The translations under genes and the position numbers were made by a program. From NCBI GenBank assembly GCA_007922305.1, contig ML677334.1, positions 22,713,915 to 22,777,914 of the forward strand: DNA of 64,000 nt. Reading direction: 5' to 3'. This stretch comes from Dermatemys mawii. Lineage: Eukaryota > Chordata > Testudines > Dermatemydidae. Below the pieces are notes generated by a model that saw only the letters and a list, made by a program, of their open reading frames with translations, was not told the origin of the DNA and did not search any database. Positions 44,641 to 56,018 of the stretch are shown here, piece by piece. How positions within the stretch are numbered: position 1 is the stretch's first letter; each line of letters starts with the position of its first letter.

Positions 44641-46363
44641 ATTATAGTCACATTCCAAATCTGTTGCTGGCCATGCAAATTCCTAGAATTACTGATAGAC
44701 GCATATTTAGGAGGACTTTTAAAAAAAAGGCCATACTTTCCCAGGAAAAACCTCTTGTCTTTTTTTTTAAGTCTTGGCATCAGCTTCTTCTTCTGTCTAG
44801 CCCCTCATCCCTTTCTTGGTTTTCATTTTCAATTATTTTTGTTTATGTTGAACTGCTGTCTGCTCAGCTGTAGCAGAGCTTGGTCTTGGCAGCCAGCCTT
44901 GTGTTTCACAATTCCACAGCTTCTGCTGCTCAGAGCGCGCTGAAAACTGCTTTGAAATAAATCCATGTTGGACTGAAAGCAGCATCTTTGTTGCTACCCC
45001 CTCAGAATAATTTGGTGTTGTAACTGAGATTTGTATTTGAAGTAAATAAACATGATTTCTGATATGTAGACAGACAGACAGACACAGTTCAGAGACGTAT
45101 AAACACGCCCACACAGCTTCCCTCCTCTGGACTCAGGAGGTTTTGAAGCATTCGTGGGTGCTTTGGGATGGAGGAGCACTGGATAGAGTGCATAGAAGCT
45201 GCACAGCAGCAGGAGCCAGGAAACAAAGCATACGTGTAGCTCTGCCTTTGACATGAGTATGCTGTGTTCTCTCTCCCAGGATGCTGGCTGGGCAGAAGAG
45301 GAGTGGAGCCCTGGCTCCAAATTCACCTTGGCCCCTTTTGATAACTAGCCCCAACAGTGGCAAAAATAGGAAGCTGTGGCTCCACTCCCCAACTGCAGTG
45401 TTGCCCGCTCTGGCATGGGATCCCATCTTGCACTCCTGTCCTGAGCAGGGCACAATCTAGCCCTTACTTTGTACACATTAGCCAGGGAGATTTTGTGCCA
45501 GTGCTTTGGAACAGGGCCGCCTCTCCTGCAGATAGCTTAGCTTGGTTTTTTTCCCCTCTTCTATTTGAAATTAGCTGTCTGACCTTTAAAAAATGTATCT
45601 CTAAAACCTGATTGCATTAAAAGCAATTGCTGCAGAGACAGGAATGTTTACATTTACTTTGCAGTCCTTTAATTGAGAAACAATGAGGATACAGTGACTT
45701 GAGAGAGTTTTTTCAAGCCAAGAGCATATTGTTCATTGTGATCTGTTGTGTTTGATAATGGTTCCAAATATCTGTCTGAATTCAATCAGGAGGCAGCCTG
45801 TGGTAAAGATAGAAAGGCAAGAGGATAAAAGAAGGTGGCGGGGCGGTGGAGGGGGTGACGAGAAACACAGCTGATTTTCCTGTCTTCTGTCTGTCCAACA
45901 TGTCTAGTGGGTACAGACGCAAAGAGAAATTTTGTTTATGAGAACACTGTGGGTGTCTTCAAAAAGCCATCAGGGTGGAGATGTCCGTGGTGCAGGCAAG
46001 GAGGAGCAAGTCATGCCCCATAGGTTTCTGTGGAAAGATTCATTTAGTGCAGCTTGATGGGACCTGGGTAATGGCAATATGGTTGGAGATTAGATTGAGG
46101 AGTAAAGGATAGATGAACTGCATAGTCCAAACATGTTGTATACAGCTGTTATGTCTGTGTTCTCAAGATTAATATATATCATAAGAGTGAGTAGGTGTCC
46201 CCATCCTCCCCCTCCACCCCTCATTGCAGCCTGCTGTTCAGTGATATAGTAGCACCTATTGAAGAAGATTAAATGGCATAGATTATATTGGAAAGGTGAA
46301 TGGAACCCCCCTTTTTTTTTAAATAATGATTTACCACTGCAGTTCCCTTCTGCATGTGGGGTC
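44641..46363. other. Intron sequence, one simple repeat
   Basis: (GACA)n at 45067-45084. No exon. Several open frames near 100 codons carry no domain. Confidence 0.4.
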
Positions 46364-46595
46364 AAGGGTTCCCAACTTTCTAATCACAGAAAAACGAACA
46401 CCCTAACCCCTCCCCTTCCCCAAGGCCCTACGCCTGCCCTGCCCCACCCCTGAGGCCCCACCCTCCACTCACTACATTCCCCCTCCCTCAGTGGCTCACT
46501 GTCCCCCGCCCTCACTTTCACTGCTGCCTTAGCCCTGCAGCACCACTAGCCAGAGCCGCCAAGGTCTCTTTTCGACCAGGCACCTGGCAACTCTA
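46364..46595. mobile_element. C-rich MITE (AGGGTTCCCAACTTTCTAAT end)
   Basis: Left AAGGGTTCCCAACTTTCTAA, right ACCTGGCAACTCTA. The C-rich middle and ends match a turtle MITE whose other orientation appears at 56633-57000. Confidence 0.7.
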
Positions 46596-47831
46596 TCTAC
46601 ATGCCCCAATGTACTGCATTTTCTTTAAAAACAAATTAACCTACATTTTCCTCCCCATGTTTTTAGACTTCCATATTTTTTCCCCTAAAGTTACTAACTA
46701 TCCATTTCCACACTTGTTTCCCAGCAAGTTTTGACTTAGGGATATCACTGTTGTCACTGGTTAGTGGCAGAGTACAATGGACTGCCTACGAGAAAGTATA
46801 TCAGTTTTATGCTAAAATTGAGTGAATCTATAACTCTCACAATTTATGGCTTCAATTCTATGAGATTTTGAGATTTGATGATTTTTGGCTCAAATAGTTA
46901 GCCAATATTTTAGGCCTCATCGAGTTATTTCCATTAGGAGAAAACTGTGATACAAGTTATGTATGTCTTTGGTACAGTTCTGTTTATTTACACAGAACGT
47001 ACACAAAGTCCTACTTCGCTGAGCTCAGCAGGAAATTTCCTCGTTCACAATTTCAGAACTGTCTTTCCGGTGATTCTTGTGACCCAAAGATCTTGTCTCT
47101 GCTCCCAATCAGAGCCATGCTGTTAGTTGGCTTTGTTTTGGTTTTCTTCCTCTCACAAACACAGCTACAACTAATCGATTCCATAGACCTTGCATTTGCA
47201 GTCAGTCTCCAGGGAAACCCCTCGCCAACATGGCTTTAGCTTCTTCTCAGATCTACCCATGCTAGTCAGTGCTTGGGTAGTAGCTTCTATTTTTTCAGCT
47301 GTTGCTACACAAAAGGGTATTTAATTGCTCCTTCTATTTAACCTGAATGAAGGGTGCTTAATACACTCATAGACTTTAACCAGGTCTGAGTGATGGCAGC
47401 CATTAACACCTTCCAGTATTAAACAGGAAGCCATAGAGATCCACTCAATGCTTAAGAAAATTTGGCATATGGATTTTAAAACCGGCTAGACTTGTCTAAG
47501 TGGAAATCATGCAATCATGGGGCCTGAAGAAAATACAAATTACAGAAACACTTAGAGAAAAGTCCTTTAACATTTCCTAGAGTATGATAACCTTTTTGTA
47601 TAACTTAAAACTGTATAGAAAACATATCACTTCGTATTAAATTATGAAGGGTTTTGTTGTAATTTCTGTAGAACCCTGGTGAAATTCTGTAAAACTGGAT
47701 TGCTTCATGCCTAAAACTAGTCTATCATTTGTTTTCCTAAAGAATTCAAGATTATTTTAGTACATTTTAGTACATTCAGAAGATAATAGTACCTTTGAAC
47801 CTTTTGTTAAACTCTTCATATTGTGTATGCC
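46596..47831. other. Intron sequence, nothing recognised
   Basis: No features seen. Confidence 0.4.
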
Positions 47832-48026
47832 AAGGCCTGGTCTGCACCTTGAACTTAAGTCAACCTGGCTATATCACTCAGGACTGTGAAAAATTTTGCA
47901 CCCTAAGCAGTGTAGTTAGATTGATTTAACCTCCAGTGTAGACCTGGCTGAGTCGATGGAAGGATTCTTCCATCGATCTAGCCACCACCTCTCAGAGAGA
48001 TGGATTCCCTACATCAATGGAAAAAA
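47832..48026. mobile_element. MITE, right part cut by a hAT
   Basis: AAGGCCTGGTCTGCACC, then the palindrome CAGGACTGTGAAAAATTTTG with CACCCTAAGCAG, CAGTGTAGACCTGGCTGAG and GGAAGGATTCTTCCATCGAT. The element should have a further arm but stops where the hAT terminus CTAGGGCTG begins. Confidence 0.75.
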
Positions 48027-48419
48027 CTAGGGCTGTTGATTAATCGCAGTTAACTCACATGATTAACTCAATAAAATTTATTGTGATTTTAAAAATTAAT
48101 CACGATTAATCACAGTTTTAATTACACTGTTAAACAATAGAATAACAGTTGAAATTTATTAAATATTTTGGGGTTTTTCTACATTTTCAAATATGTCTAT
48201 TTCAGTTACAATACAGAATACAAAGTGCACAGTGCTCATTTTATATTATTATTTGTGATTACAAATATTGGCACTGTAAAAATAATAAACAAAAGAAATA
48301 GTATTTTTCAGCTCACCTCATGCAAGTACAGTACTGCAATCTCTTCATCATGAAAGTGCAACTTACGAATGTAGATTTGTTTTTTTGTTACATAACCACA
48401 CTCAAAAACGAAACAATGT
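48027..48419. mobile_element. Fold-back hAT, left terminal segment
   Basis: CTAGGGCTGTTGATTAATCG with repeated TTAATCACGATTAATCAC sub-terminal motifs, then an AT-rich non-coding arm to AAACAATGTAAAA. The sequence resumes at about 49191 after a CR1 insert. A second copy of this arm is at 56019-56345. Confidence 0.85.
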
Positions 48420-49190
48420 AAAAATAAGAACGGCCCTCCTGGGTCAGACCAAAGGTTTATCTAGCCCAGTATCCTGTCTTCTGACAGTGGCCAGTGCCAG
48501 GTGCCCCAGAGGGAATGAACAGAACAGATAATCAAGTGTTCCATCCCCTGTTACTTATTCCCACTTTCTGGTAAACAGAGGCTAGAGACACCATTCCTTC
48601 CCATCCTAGCTAATAGCCATTGATTGACCTATCCTCCATGAATTTATCTAGTTCTTTTTGAACCCTGTTATGATTTTGACCGTCACAGCAGTTCCACAGG
48701 TTGACTGTGTGTTGTTTGAAGAAACACTTCCTTTTATTTGTTTTAAACCTACTGCCTTTTAAGTTCATTTGGTGACCCCTACCTCTTGTGTTATGAGAAG
48801 TAGTAAACAACACTTCCTTATCTACTTTCCCTACACCAGTCATGATTTTATAGACCACAATCAAATCTCCCCTTAGCCATCTCTTTTCCAAGCTGAAAAC
48901 TCCGAGTCTTTTTAATCTCTTCTCATATAGAAGCTGTTCCATATCCCTGATCATTTTTGTTGCCCTTTCCTGAATCTATTCCAATTCCAATATATCTTTT
49001 TTGAGATACATGGACCACATCTGCACACACTATTCAAGATGTGGGCATCCGATGGATTTATATAGAGGCAACATGATATTTTCTGTCCTATTATCTATCC
49101 CTTTCTTAATTATTCCCGCTATTCTATTTGCTTTTTTGACTGCCGCTGCACATTGAGTGGATGTTTTCAGAGAACTATCCAAAATGATGG
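48420..49190 (-). mobile_element. CR1 LINE 3' segment with ORF2 C-terminus, inside the hAT
   Basis: The minus-strand frame 48610-48954 contains MEQLLYEKRLKRLGVFSLEK, LRGDLIVVYKIMTG and FKTNKRKCFFKQHTVNLWN, the C-terminal part of CR1 ORF2. The 3' end at 48420 is the usual GGCCGTTCTTATT tail. It stops near AACTATCCAAAATGATGG, joined to hAT sequence. Frame damage shows it is not active. Confidence 0.9.
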
Positions 49191-49223
49191 ATAAAACTTT
49201 AGAACTTACAAGTCCACTGAGTC

Positions 49224-49457
49224 CTACTTTTTGTTCAACCAATTGCTAAGACAAACAAGTTTGCTTATATTTATGGGAGATAATGCTGCCCGCTTCTTAT
49301 TTACAATGTCATCTGAAAGTGAGAACAGGCGTTCACATGACACTTTTTTAGCCGGCATTGCAAGGTATTTACTCACCAGATATGTTAAACATGTGTATGC
49401 CCCTTCATGCTTTGGCCACCATTCCAGAGGACATACTTCCATGTTGATGATGCTCAT
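49224..49457 (-). pseudogene. hAT transposase C-terminal dimerisation domain (inverted copy)
   Basis: The frame reads SIINMEVCPLEWWPKHEGAY, YLVSKYLAMPAKKVSCERLF and SDDIVNKKRAALSPINISKL before a stop, which is the hAT family dimerisation domain with its WW, SxER-F and KKRAALSP landmarks. It lacks the catalytic core and a start. Since the plus-strand part of the element codes the other way, this is an inverted duplicate within the terminal arm rather than the main gene. Confidence 0.85.
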
Positions 49458-49478
49458 AAAAAAAATAATGCATTAATT

Positions 49479-49887
49479 CTCAAACTTCATTGTGCTGTGA
49501 CACCCTTCTGATCACAAAAATTGCTACACAACACAAGGACAGGAGACCAGAGCCTGAGCCCACCAGAGCCCCACCACTTTAGATATGAGGGCCAAAGCTC
49601 AAGCCCCACCTTCCTGTGCAGGCGGGGCGGGGAGAACCAAAGCCTAAGGGCTTCAGTTCCAGGCAGGGGGCCTGTAACCTGAGTCCCACTGCCCAGGACT
49701 GAAGCCGAAGCCTGAGCCCGGCAGCCCAGGACTGAAGCTCTTGGGCTTTGGTTTTGGCCCCGAGTGGTGAGGCTCAGGGTTCAGCTTTGGCCCTGCACCA
49801 CAGTAAGTCTAACACTAGCCCTGGCGATCCCATTAAATGGGGTGTCGAGCCATTTTTGGGTCCTGTCCCACATTTTGAGAACCCCTG
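49479..49887. mobile_element. hAT MITE inserted in the fold-back hAT
   Basis: CATTAATT flanks it on both sides (49471-49478 and 49888-49895), a perfect 8-bp duplication. The right end is TTTTGAGAACCCCTG; the left begins CTCAAACTTC, lacking the expected CAGGGGTT, so about 8 bp of the left tip are gone. The interior is GC-rich with GAAGCC/CCCAGGACTGAAGC repeats. Confidence 0.85.
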
Positions 49888-50560
49888 CATTAATTAAATT
49901 TGTGACTGAACTCCTTGGGGAAGAATTGTATGTTCCTTCTCTGTCTTACCTGCATTCTGCCATATATTTCATGTTATAGCAGTCTTGGATGATGACTGGC
50001 AAATGTTCGTTTTAAGAACACTTTCACTGCAGATTTGACAAAATGCAAAGAAGGTACCAATGTGAAATTTCTAAAGATAGCTACAGCATTGGACCCAAGG
50101 TTTAAGAAACTGAAGTGCCTTCAAAATCTGAGATGGATGAGATGTGGAGTATGCTTTCGGAAGTCTTAAAAGAGCAACACTCTGATGTGGAAACTACAGA
50201 ACCCAAACCGCAGAACAAGAAAATCAACCTTCTGCTGGTGGCATCTGACTCAGGTAATGAAAATGAACATGCATCGGTCTGCTCTGCTTGGATTGTTATC
50301 GAGCAGAACCCATCATCAACATGGATGCATGTCCTCTGGAATGGTGGTTGAAGCATGAAGGGATATATCAATAGTTATCACATCTGACATGTAAATATCT
50401 TGTGATACCAGCTACAACGGTGCCATGCAAACACCTGTTCTAACTTTCAGGTGACATTGTAAATAAGAAGTGGGCAGCATTATCTACTGCAAGTGTAACT
50501 AAATTGTTTGAGTCACTGGCTGAACAAGAAGTAGGACTGAGTGGACTTGTCTGTAGGCTC
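49888..50560 (+). pseudogene. hAT transposase relic, internal region and C-terminus
   Basis: Pieces in different frames read FVTELLGEELYVPSLSYLHS, LDPRF at about 50090, SKSEMDEMWSMLSEVLKEQH and LLLVASDSGNENEHASV, then a degraded C-terminus with SGDIVNKKWAALS. This order matches hAT transposases of the ZBED type. Stops and shifts (for example TAG near 50372) break it. The N-terminus is absent. Confidence 0.8.
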
Positions 50561-50646
50561 TACAGTTTACATTGTTTTATTTTTGAATTCAGTTATTTTT
50601 GTACATAAATCTTCATTTGTAAGTTGAACTTTCATGATAAAGAGAT

Positions 50647-50770
50647 TAGCTGTAGGTAAATTAGCCCCATTGTAATGTATGTATAGTTGGGGTTATTTTT
50701 TCCAATGTGCATTACTTTACATTTATCCACATTGAATTTCATTTGCCATTTGGGTACCCAATCATTTCCC
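50647..50770 (-). mobile_element. CR1 internal segment
   Basis: TATGTATAGTTGGGGTTATT, CCAATGTGCATTACTTTACA and TTATCCACATTGAATTTCAT, then TTGCCATTTGGGTACCC, are CR1 in reverse orientation. In the CR1 consensus I remember, this piece lies just beyond the point where the 48420-49190 segment stops. Confidence 0.75.
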
Positions 50771-50889
50771 TGAGTAAGACCAGATATTGTAATCCTTTAA
50801 ATCAGTGGAACTACTTACCTGAGTAAAATTTGGCAGGTTTGGGCCCTGAATAACTAACTTGGATTTCCAGTTGGTCATTAATGAATTAA

Positions 50890-51240
50890 TAGCTGCTTTC
50901 AAGTACCTGAAAGGGGGGTGAGGGGTTTCCAAAGAGGATTGATCAAGACTCTTCTCAGCGGATCCAGATGATAGAACTAGGAGTAATGGTCTCAAGTTGC
51001 AGTGCTGGTGGTTTAGGTTGGATATTAGGAAAAACTTCTTCACTAGGAGGGTGGTGAAGCACTGGAATGGGTTACCTAGCGAGGTGGTAGAATCTCCTTC
51101 CTTAGAAGTTTTTAAGGCCTGGCTTGACAAAGCCCTGGCTGGGATGATTTTGCTGGGGAGTGGTCCTGCTTTGAGCACGGGTTTAAACTAGATGACCTCC
51201 TGAGGTCCCTTCCAACCCTGAGATTCTAGGATTCTCTGAA
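50890..51240 (+). mobile_element. CR1 LINE 3' end (relic ORF2 C-terminus)
   Basis: Frame 50997-51191 contains [20 protein letters not shown] and [20 protein letters not shown]. It is followed by AAACTAGATGACCTCCTGAG and GTCCCTTCCAACCCTGAGAT with the repeated tail ATTCTAGGATTCTCTG. It has opposite orientation to the CR1 pieces on its left. Confidence 0.9.
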
Positions 51241-52067
51241 TCCCAGAAAGTGCCTTGTACCAAATCAGTGATTGCTATTTTCAGCTTTTAAAAAGGTAGG
51301 AGTAGTTGCTCATATTTATGTGTATGGGTGATGCAGTTTCAATTGCTATGTACAGGGCACTTCCAGACACACTACTTGAATCATCTCTTAATGTCTCATT
51401 AATCTTGTAACTTTTATATATTTCCTTGCCTTTAAGGCTGATATTTGTGTGCGCAGAAACAAGCTTTTTCCATTGCGATCAACCTGCTTCTCCTGCCTGA
51501 GTCATTCCATTACATCACCGACTAGAATTTGTGAGATTAAAGAAACGTCAGTGCTGTTACTGAACTGTGATATCAGAAACACTGGGGTTGTGCATTACTG
51601 AATGAATTAGACTGGTAGATGGAAGAATAAGATGAGTTGAAGTTAGATGGAAGAATAAGATGAGTTGAAGTGTGAATGATATATGTTCAGTGAAACACCT
51701 CTCCAAACAGCAAGAATGCTAAATAGAAACCAAAAAAAGTGCATAATAGTTTAATGGGGTATGAATAAAACACTTTGCCAGAGCATGGCAGTGGTTCTGT
51801 AAGTGCCTGTTTTTCCTGTACTAAAAGAAGACAGGAACCAAGAGCCTATTTTCATCATAGACAAAAGAGATGATTGCCAGAAAAGCTTTCAAAGCATTGT
51901 GGATTTCTTTATCCACATGAATCCTATTGACTTAAACAGAATTAACACGAGTAAACCTTTAGACAACACTTGAAAATGTAATCCTAATTGCTTCTTGCTA
52001 GATTCACAGCTGTATTCTTTCTGACTATCATGAAGTCCTCAAACAAAACTCTAGTGCTTGACACAGC
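51241..52067. other. Intron sequence with a 28-bp tandem duplication
   Basis: TAGATGGAAGAATAAGATGA... is present twice back to back (51616-51643 and 51644-51671). Nothing else recognised. Confidence 0.6.
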
Positions 52068-52155
52068 GGGCCAAATTCTCAGCTGGTGTAAATTGACAAA
52101 GTTCTATTGACTTCAGTAGAACTGTACCAATTTACCCCTGTGGATTATTTGGCCC
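52068..52155. mobile_element. Short MITE-like inverted repeat
   Basis: GGGCCAAATTCTCAGCTGGT and GGATTATTTGGCCC bound an 88-bp element with mirrored GTGTAAATT and AATTTACCCC. Confidence 0.65.
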
Positions 52156-52869
52156 TACATTACAGTGCTTTAATTTTCTTCCATTTGTGCTAGCAAAGTA
52201 TATAAATGTAAAAAATGAAGAATTACTCCTTAACAATGAAATCCTCAATCACTAAATTATAACCAGATGGCAAGATTGATTTTTGTTTTTGTTCTCTTTT
52301 GAGTACACTAATGGCTCTATTTGTTTGATGTGATAAATCAGCTAAATACCCATCGGTGCAAAAAATTTCAGGGGCTAGTAACTTCGAACTGTTTAACAAT
52401 TGGGAAAAAATGACTGATGTAAATACAAAAAATATTTCTCAGTTGTTACCAGGCTTTCTCTAATAGCTGAGGGTTGGTTGTTGTTTTTAAGGGACCCTTG
52501 TTTATTGGACAGTGTCACAATTCAAAGTACACTTTAAAATATATTGGAAGTGTCATTGTCTTTACTGTTCTTCTGCTTCCTTTTCTTTTTCAAGGTCTCT
52601 ATGTACAGAAACTATTTTATGGGGGAATCTTTCTTATGGTGCAAGAGTTTTCTCTCTGGAATATCACCTCTCCCCCTCAGGAAACCTGTTAGAATTCTTT
52701 TTAAATTATTTTACAACTTGCTTGTTAGTGAGGTGGAATTAATGGGGGTGGGAAGAGAGAAGAATCGTTTAACAAAAAACAAATAAACAAAAAGGCAAAC
52801 AAGCTTTTGAGTGTTGACCAATGTACTGTATGTAAAATGAGTTAATTTAAAATAATATGCTTACCCTAC
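52156..52869. other. Intron sequence, nothing recognised
   Basis: No features seen. Confidence 0.4.
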
Positions 52870-53085
52870 CAATGATAATGATGTTTAGCACTCCTCTAAT
52901 ACTTTACATCTCCAAACCATTATATGTACATTAATCAATACTTACAACACCCAAGTGAGAGCGGTATGTATCTCTATCACTATTTACACAGTGTGGTAAA
53001 TGAGAACAATGAGTTTGTTTCAAGAGGCAAGAGAAAGCAAGTTAGTGGCAGAACTAGGGTATTCCCCGCTCACTTTGTTGGTTCA
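52870..53085 (+). mobile_element. Deu/CORE-type SINE
   Basis: Order ACTTTACATCTCCAAACC, TATCTCTATCACTATTTACAC, TGGTAAATGAGAACAATGAG, GTTAGTGGCAGAACTAGGG is a diverged form of the SINE at 31110. Confidence 0.55.
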
Positions 53086-53321
53086 CTGAACCATTACTGC
53101 TTCTCTGTAATAAAAAAAAAATCCTAATTAATATTGTTTAGATTTACAAAATAATGGCTTGCATAATTCTGTCTTTATAGTTTTGGAGCTACCTCTTTTC
53201 TTAATACCTCAGAAGTCAAGTATCTCTGTATGATCAGTTGTAACAGTGTGTGACACTAAGATCATGATTAGTATGTGTGAGGGAGACGACATATTGCCCT
53301 CTAGAGGGTGCAACTTATAGA

Positions 53322-53336
53322 ATATATATATATATA
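53322..53336. repeat. (AT)n
   Basis: Short AT dinucleotide run. Confidence 0.9.
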
Positions 53337-54876
53337 ACTGCTTTACCAGAATGTATGATTAATGGGTTAAGACGAGTAAAGATTAAATCCCTGATCTTGC
53401 AAGAAATGCTGCTGAACCTGTGTAGAGCCTCACAAGTCCATTAGATGGGATGGAGGGCCCAAATGATGAAACATACAAGATTAAAGCAACAAAGAACCGG
53501 TATAAAACTTTTATTTATGTGCCAGTACTCATATAATACATTCAAGTTTATCTGATGCATTTTGTCCCATGAGATACATATGTATATATGATCAGCTCTA
53601 AATAGATTTGTGTATATATGATATAATATATATGTGCATTGTATTTTATGCATAAAAACTGAATCTATATATATTGAATCTAATAGCTTGTAGAAACAAA
53701 ACGTTCATGGTATATCACCATAGTTAAATGGTAACTTTTTAAATAAAACCACAGTTCAGTCTTAAACATATAAAATCCTGTTCAAAATTCAGTATGTACT
53801 TTTTTCACCCCATATTCTTGCCCCACATTCCCTTACTGCATTACCTTGCTCACACTTTTCTTCTAGAGTTGGCCTCCTTTTCATAGCTTGAAGGTGTTGT
53901 TCCTTTTCATAGGCTGCTGCAGCTATCTGAAAATCTCTTACCTTCCTTCTTCCCTCCGAACATTTGACTCATTTACTGTCTCCATATCTTTTAATAAAAC
54001 ACTCTTCTTTTTAACTTGATCTGTGATGGACTTTCACTGTAAACTGCATGAAGGGTGCGACATAAAAAAAAAATTGTGTTGTATCCTGTCAAGGGCAAAT
54101 TAACCTAGCGAAGTGTGATTTTTGTTTAATGGGGGATTTGGTTTGACCTATTTAAAATTTCAGAAAAAAAATCCACCATTCCTCTTCCCCTCCGCCCCTT
54201 TAAATAGCTTTAGTAGTTCTATAGTGACATGATGACTCAGCCTAGTATTAATTCAGTGCAGTGCTGCTACTGGATCTATCAAAATCAGATTATGTATGAT
54301 GGGAACTAAAGTATTCCTTGGGGGTAAGTACTGCTGAAGACTATCTGTGCTGCAGTCTCACTGGGATGAGTGGGCTATCTCTGAGGATCCAGCCATTAAA
54401 TAGTCCTTTCACTGGGAGAGATCCACTGAGTTGGTGCAGTAGTTCTCAGTGCTAGTGCAGTAGTTCTCAGTGTCTTCTGTACTATGACCTCAAGTTACAA
54501 AAGAAAAAATAGTTTCAAGAATGCCCCTCCTATTAAAAAACAACAACAACAACAACATAGGGTGGTTGAGCGCCTTCAGTCTTCTAACATGACTTATGTC
54601 ACTGGACCTTCTTCTTTAAATGTGTGCTCTTTGCTTTCCTTTAATCAAAGGGTCGTTTTATAGTTTGAACAGGTTGCACCTATGACTAGGGCAGAGGTTT
54701 CCCGTGCTTGATCTCAGCCTAAGAGTGAATATATTTTGAAAGTTTGAGCAAGATTTGTTTCAGCAACCTGTTTCTGGGCCTTTGAAAATCACACTATATT
54801 GTAAACTTAAAAGAATCCTGTTATGTTTTGATCATAAAAGTTGTATGTGAGCAATACAAAGATGGCTGAAGTTAAT
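53337..54876. other. Intron sequence with possible hAT left-end fragment
   Basis: GCAGTAGTTCTCAGTGTCTTC followed by TGTACTATGACCTCAAG at 54461-54500 resembles a hAT left end. A (CAA)n tract is at 54541-54556. The rest is unassigned. Confidence 0.4.
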
Positions 54877-55033
54877 GGGCTTGATTCTTCACAGGTATTC
54901 ATTTGTGTAGGCATTAACACCTGTATAAAGTAAATGCTAAAATGCAACCACTTAGATTTTGGTAATATTTTGCACTCACTTTGCATAGGTGTAAATGACT
55001 GCATAAAGTGCAAGCAAGGTAGCAGAGAATCAG
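54877..55033. mobile_element. Short MITE-like palindromic repeat
   Basis: GGGCTTGATTCTTCACAGG at the left and AGCAGAGAATCAG at the right, with AACACCTGTATAAAG and ATAGGTGTAAATG inside. Same family as 61402-61502. Confidence 0.55.
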
Positions 55034-55458
55034 AAACAAAAACTTTAGACTGCCCTTGCTTTGCAAGTAATATCAAGAATTTAAAATCAAGCCAAGTTGA
55101 AAGAAAATTGATTCACCATTTTCTAAGTTTCAATCACCACTTTAGCCATTTTCAAGATTTCAGAGTACAACATTTATGAGTGGGACCTATGGGGAAAGTG
55201 TTTTAAGTAAACTGATAGGATTTGGGTTAAGTATGCATGTTCTAACTGCAGAAATGAAGGCTCTGATCCTGCAAATGCTTAATCATATCCTTAAATTTAC
55301 TCCAATGAGTTAAGTGGTAGCAGTATCCAAACCTTAATTCTTTAGTTTTAAAGTCATGAATAGTTGAAGTTGCCAAGTTAAAACTTCCATTTGGAGTTAA
55401 AGAACAGCTACATTTCAGGAGGCATGCAATTAAAATTGCACAAGAGATTCCAGTATGA
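55034..55458. other. Intron sequence, nothing recognised
   Basis: Only a short GCTCTGATCCTGCAAATGCT motif near 55260. Confidence 0.4.
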
Positions 55459-56018
55459 ATTCATAGACTGATAAATTCCAAGTGCAGAAAGGATCACCAT
55501 TATCATCTAGTCCGACCTGCTGTATAACACAGGCCAGAGGTATTCCCCCAAATAATTCCTAAAGCATATATTTTAGGAATACAGCCAGTCCTGATTTAAA
55601 AATTGCCAATGATGGAGACTCCACAGTGACCTTTGGTAAATCCAGTGGTTAATTACCCTCACTATTAAAAATGTATGCCTTATTTCCAATCTGAATGTGT
55701 CCAGCTTCAACTTTCAGCCATTGGATTGTGTTATAACTTTCAATGCTAGATTGCAGAGGCCGATTATTAAATATTTGTTCTCCATGTAGGGACTTATAAA
55801 CTATGATCAAGTCATCCCTTAATCCTCTCTTTGTTAAGATAAATAGGTTGATCTCTTTGAGTCTATCTCAATAAGATATGTTTTCTAATTCTTTAATTAT
55901 TAAGTATCTTCTCTGATCCCTCTCCAATTTGTCAATGTGCTTTTTGAATTTTGGGTGCCAGAATAGACATAGTATTCCAGCAGCATTCGCAATAGTGTGA
56001 AATACAGAGATAAAATAA
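55459..56018 (-). mobile_element. CR1 LINE copy cut by a hAT
   Basis: AAAGGATCACCATTATCATC, TAGTCCGACCTGCTGTATAAC, GCCAGTCCTGATTTAAAAAT, TCCACAGTGACCTTTGG, GGGACTTATAAACTATGATC and TCCCTTAATCCTCTCTTTG follow CR1 in reverse. It ends at the hAT terminus CTGGGGTTGTCAAATG. Confidence 0.8.

Larger units (their letters stand above)
49191..50646. mobile_element. Fold-back hAT, central and right segments
   Basis: Resumes CTTTAGAACTTACAAGTCC exactly where the left arm stopped at 48419. It carries transposase remains in both orientations: a minus-strand C-terminus at 49224-49457 and a plus-strand internal/C-terminal part at 49888-50560. A separate hAT MITE is inserted between them. It ends at ATGATAAAGAGATT, after which CR1 sequence begins, so the right terminus is lost. 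Confidence 0.85.

Noticed and set aside
48610..48954. 114-codon minus-strand frame as a possible host gene
   Set aside because: It is the C-terminus of CR1 ORF2 with nearby frame damage.
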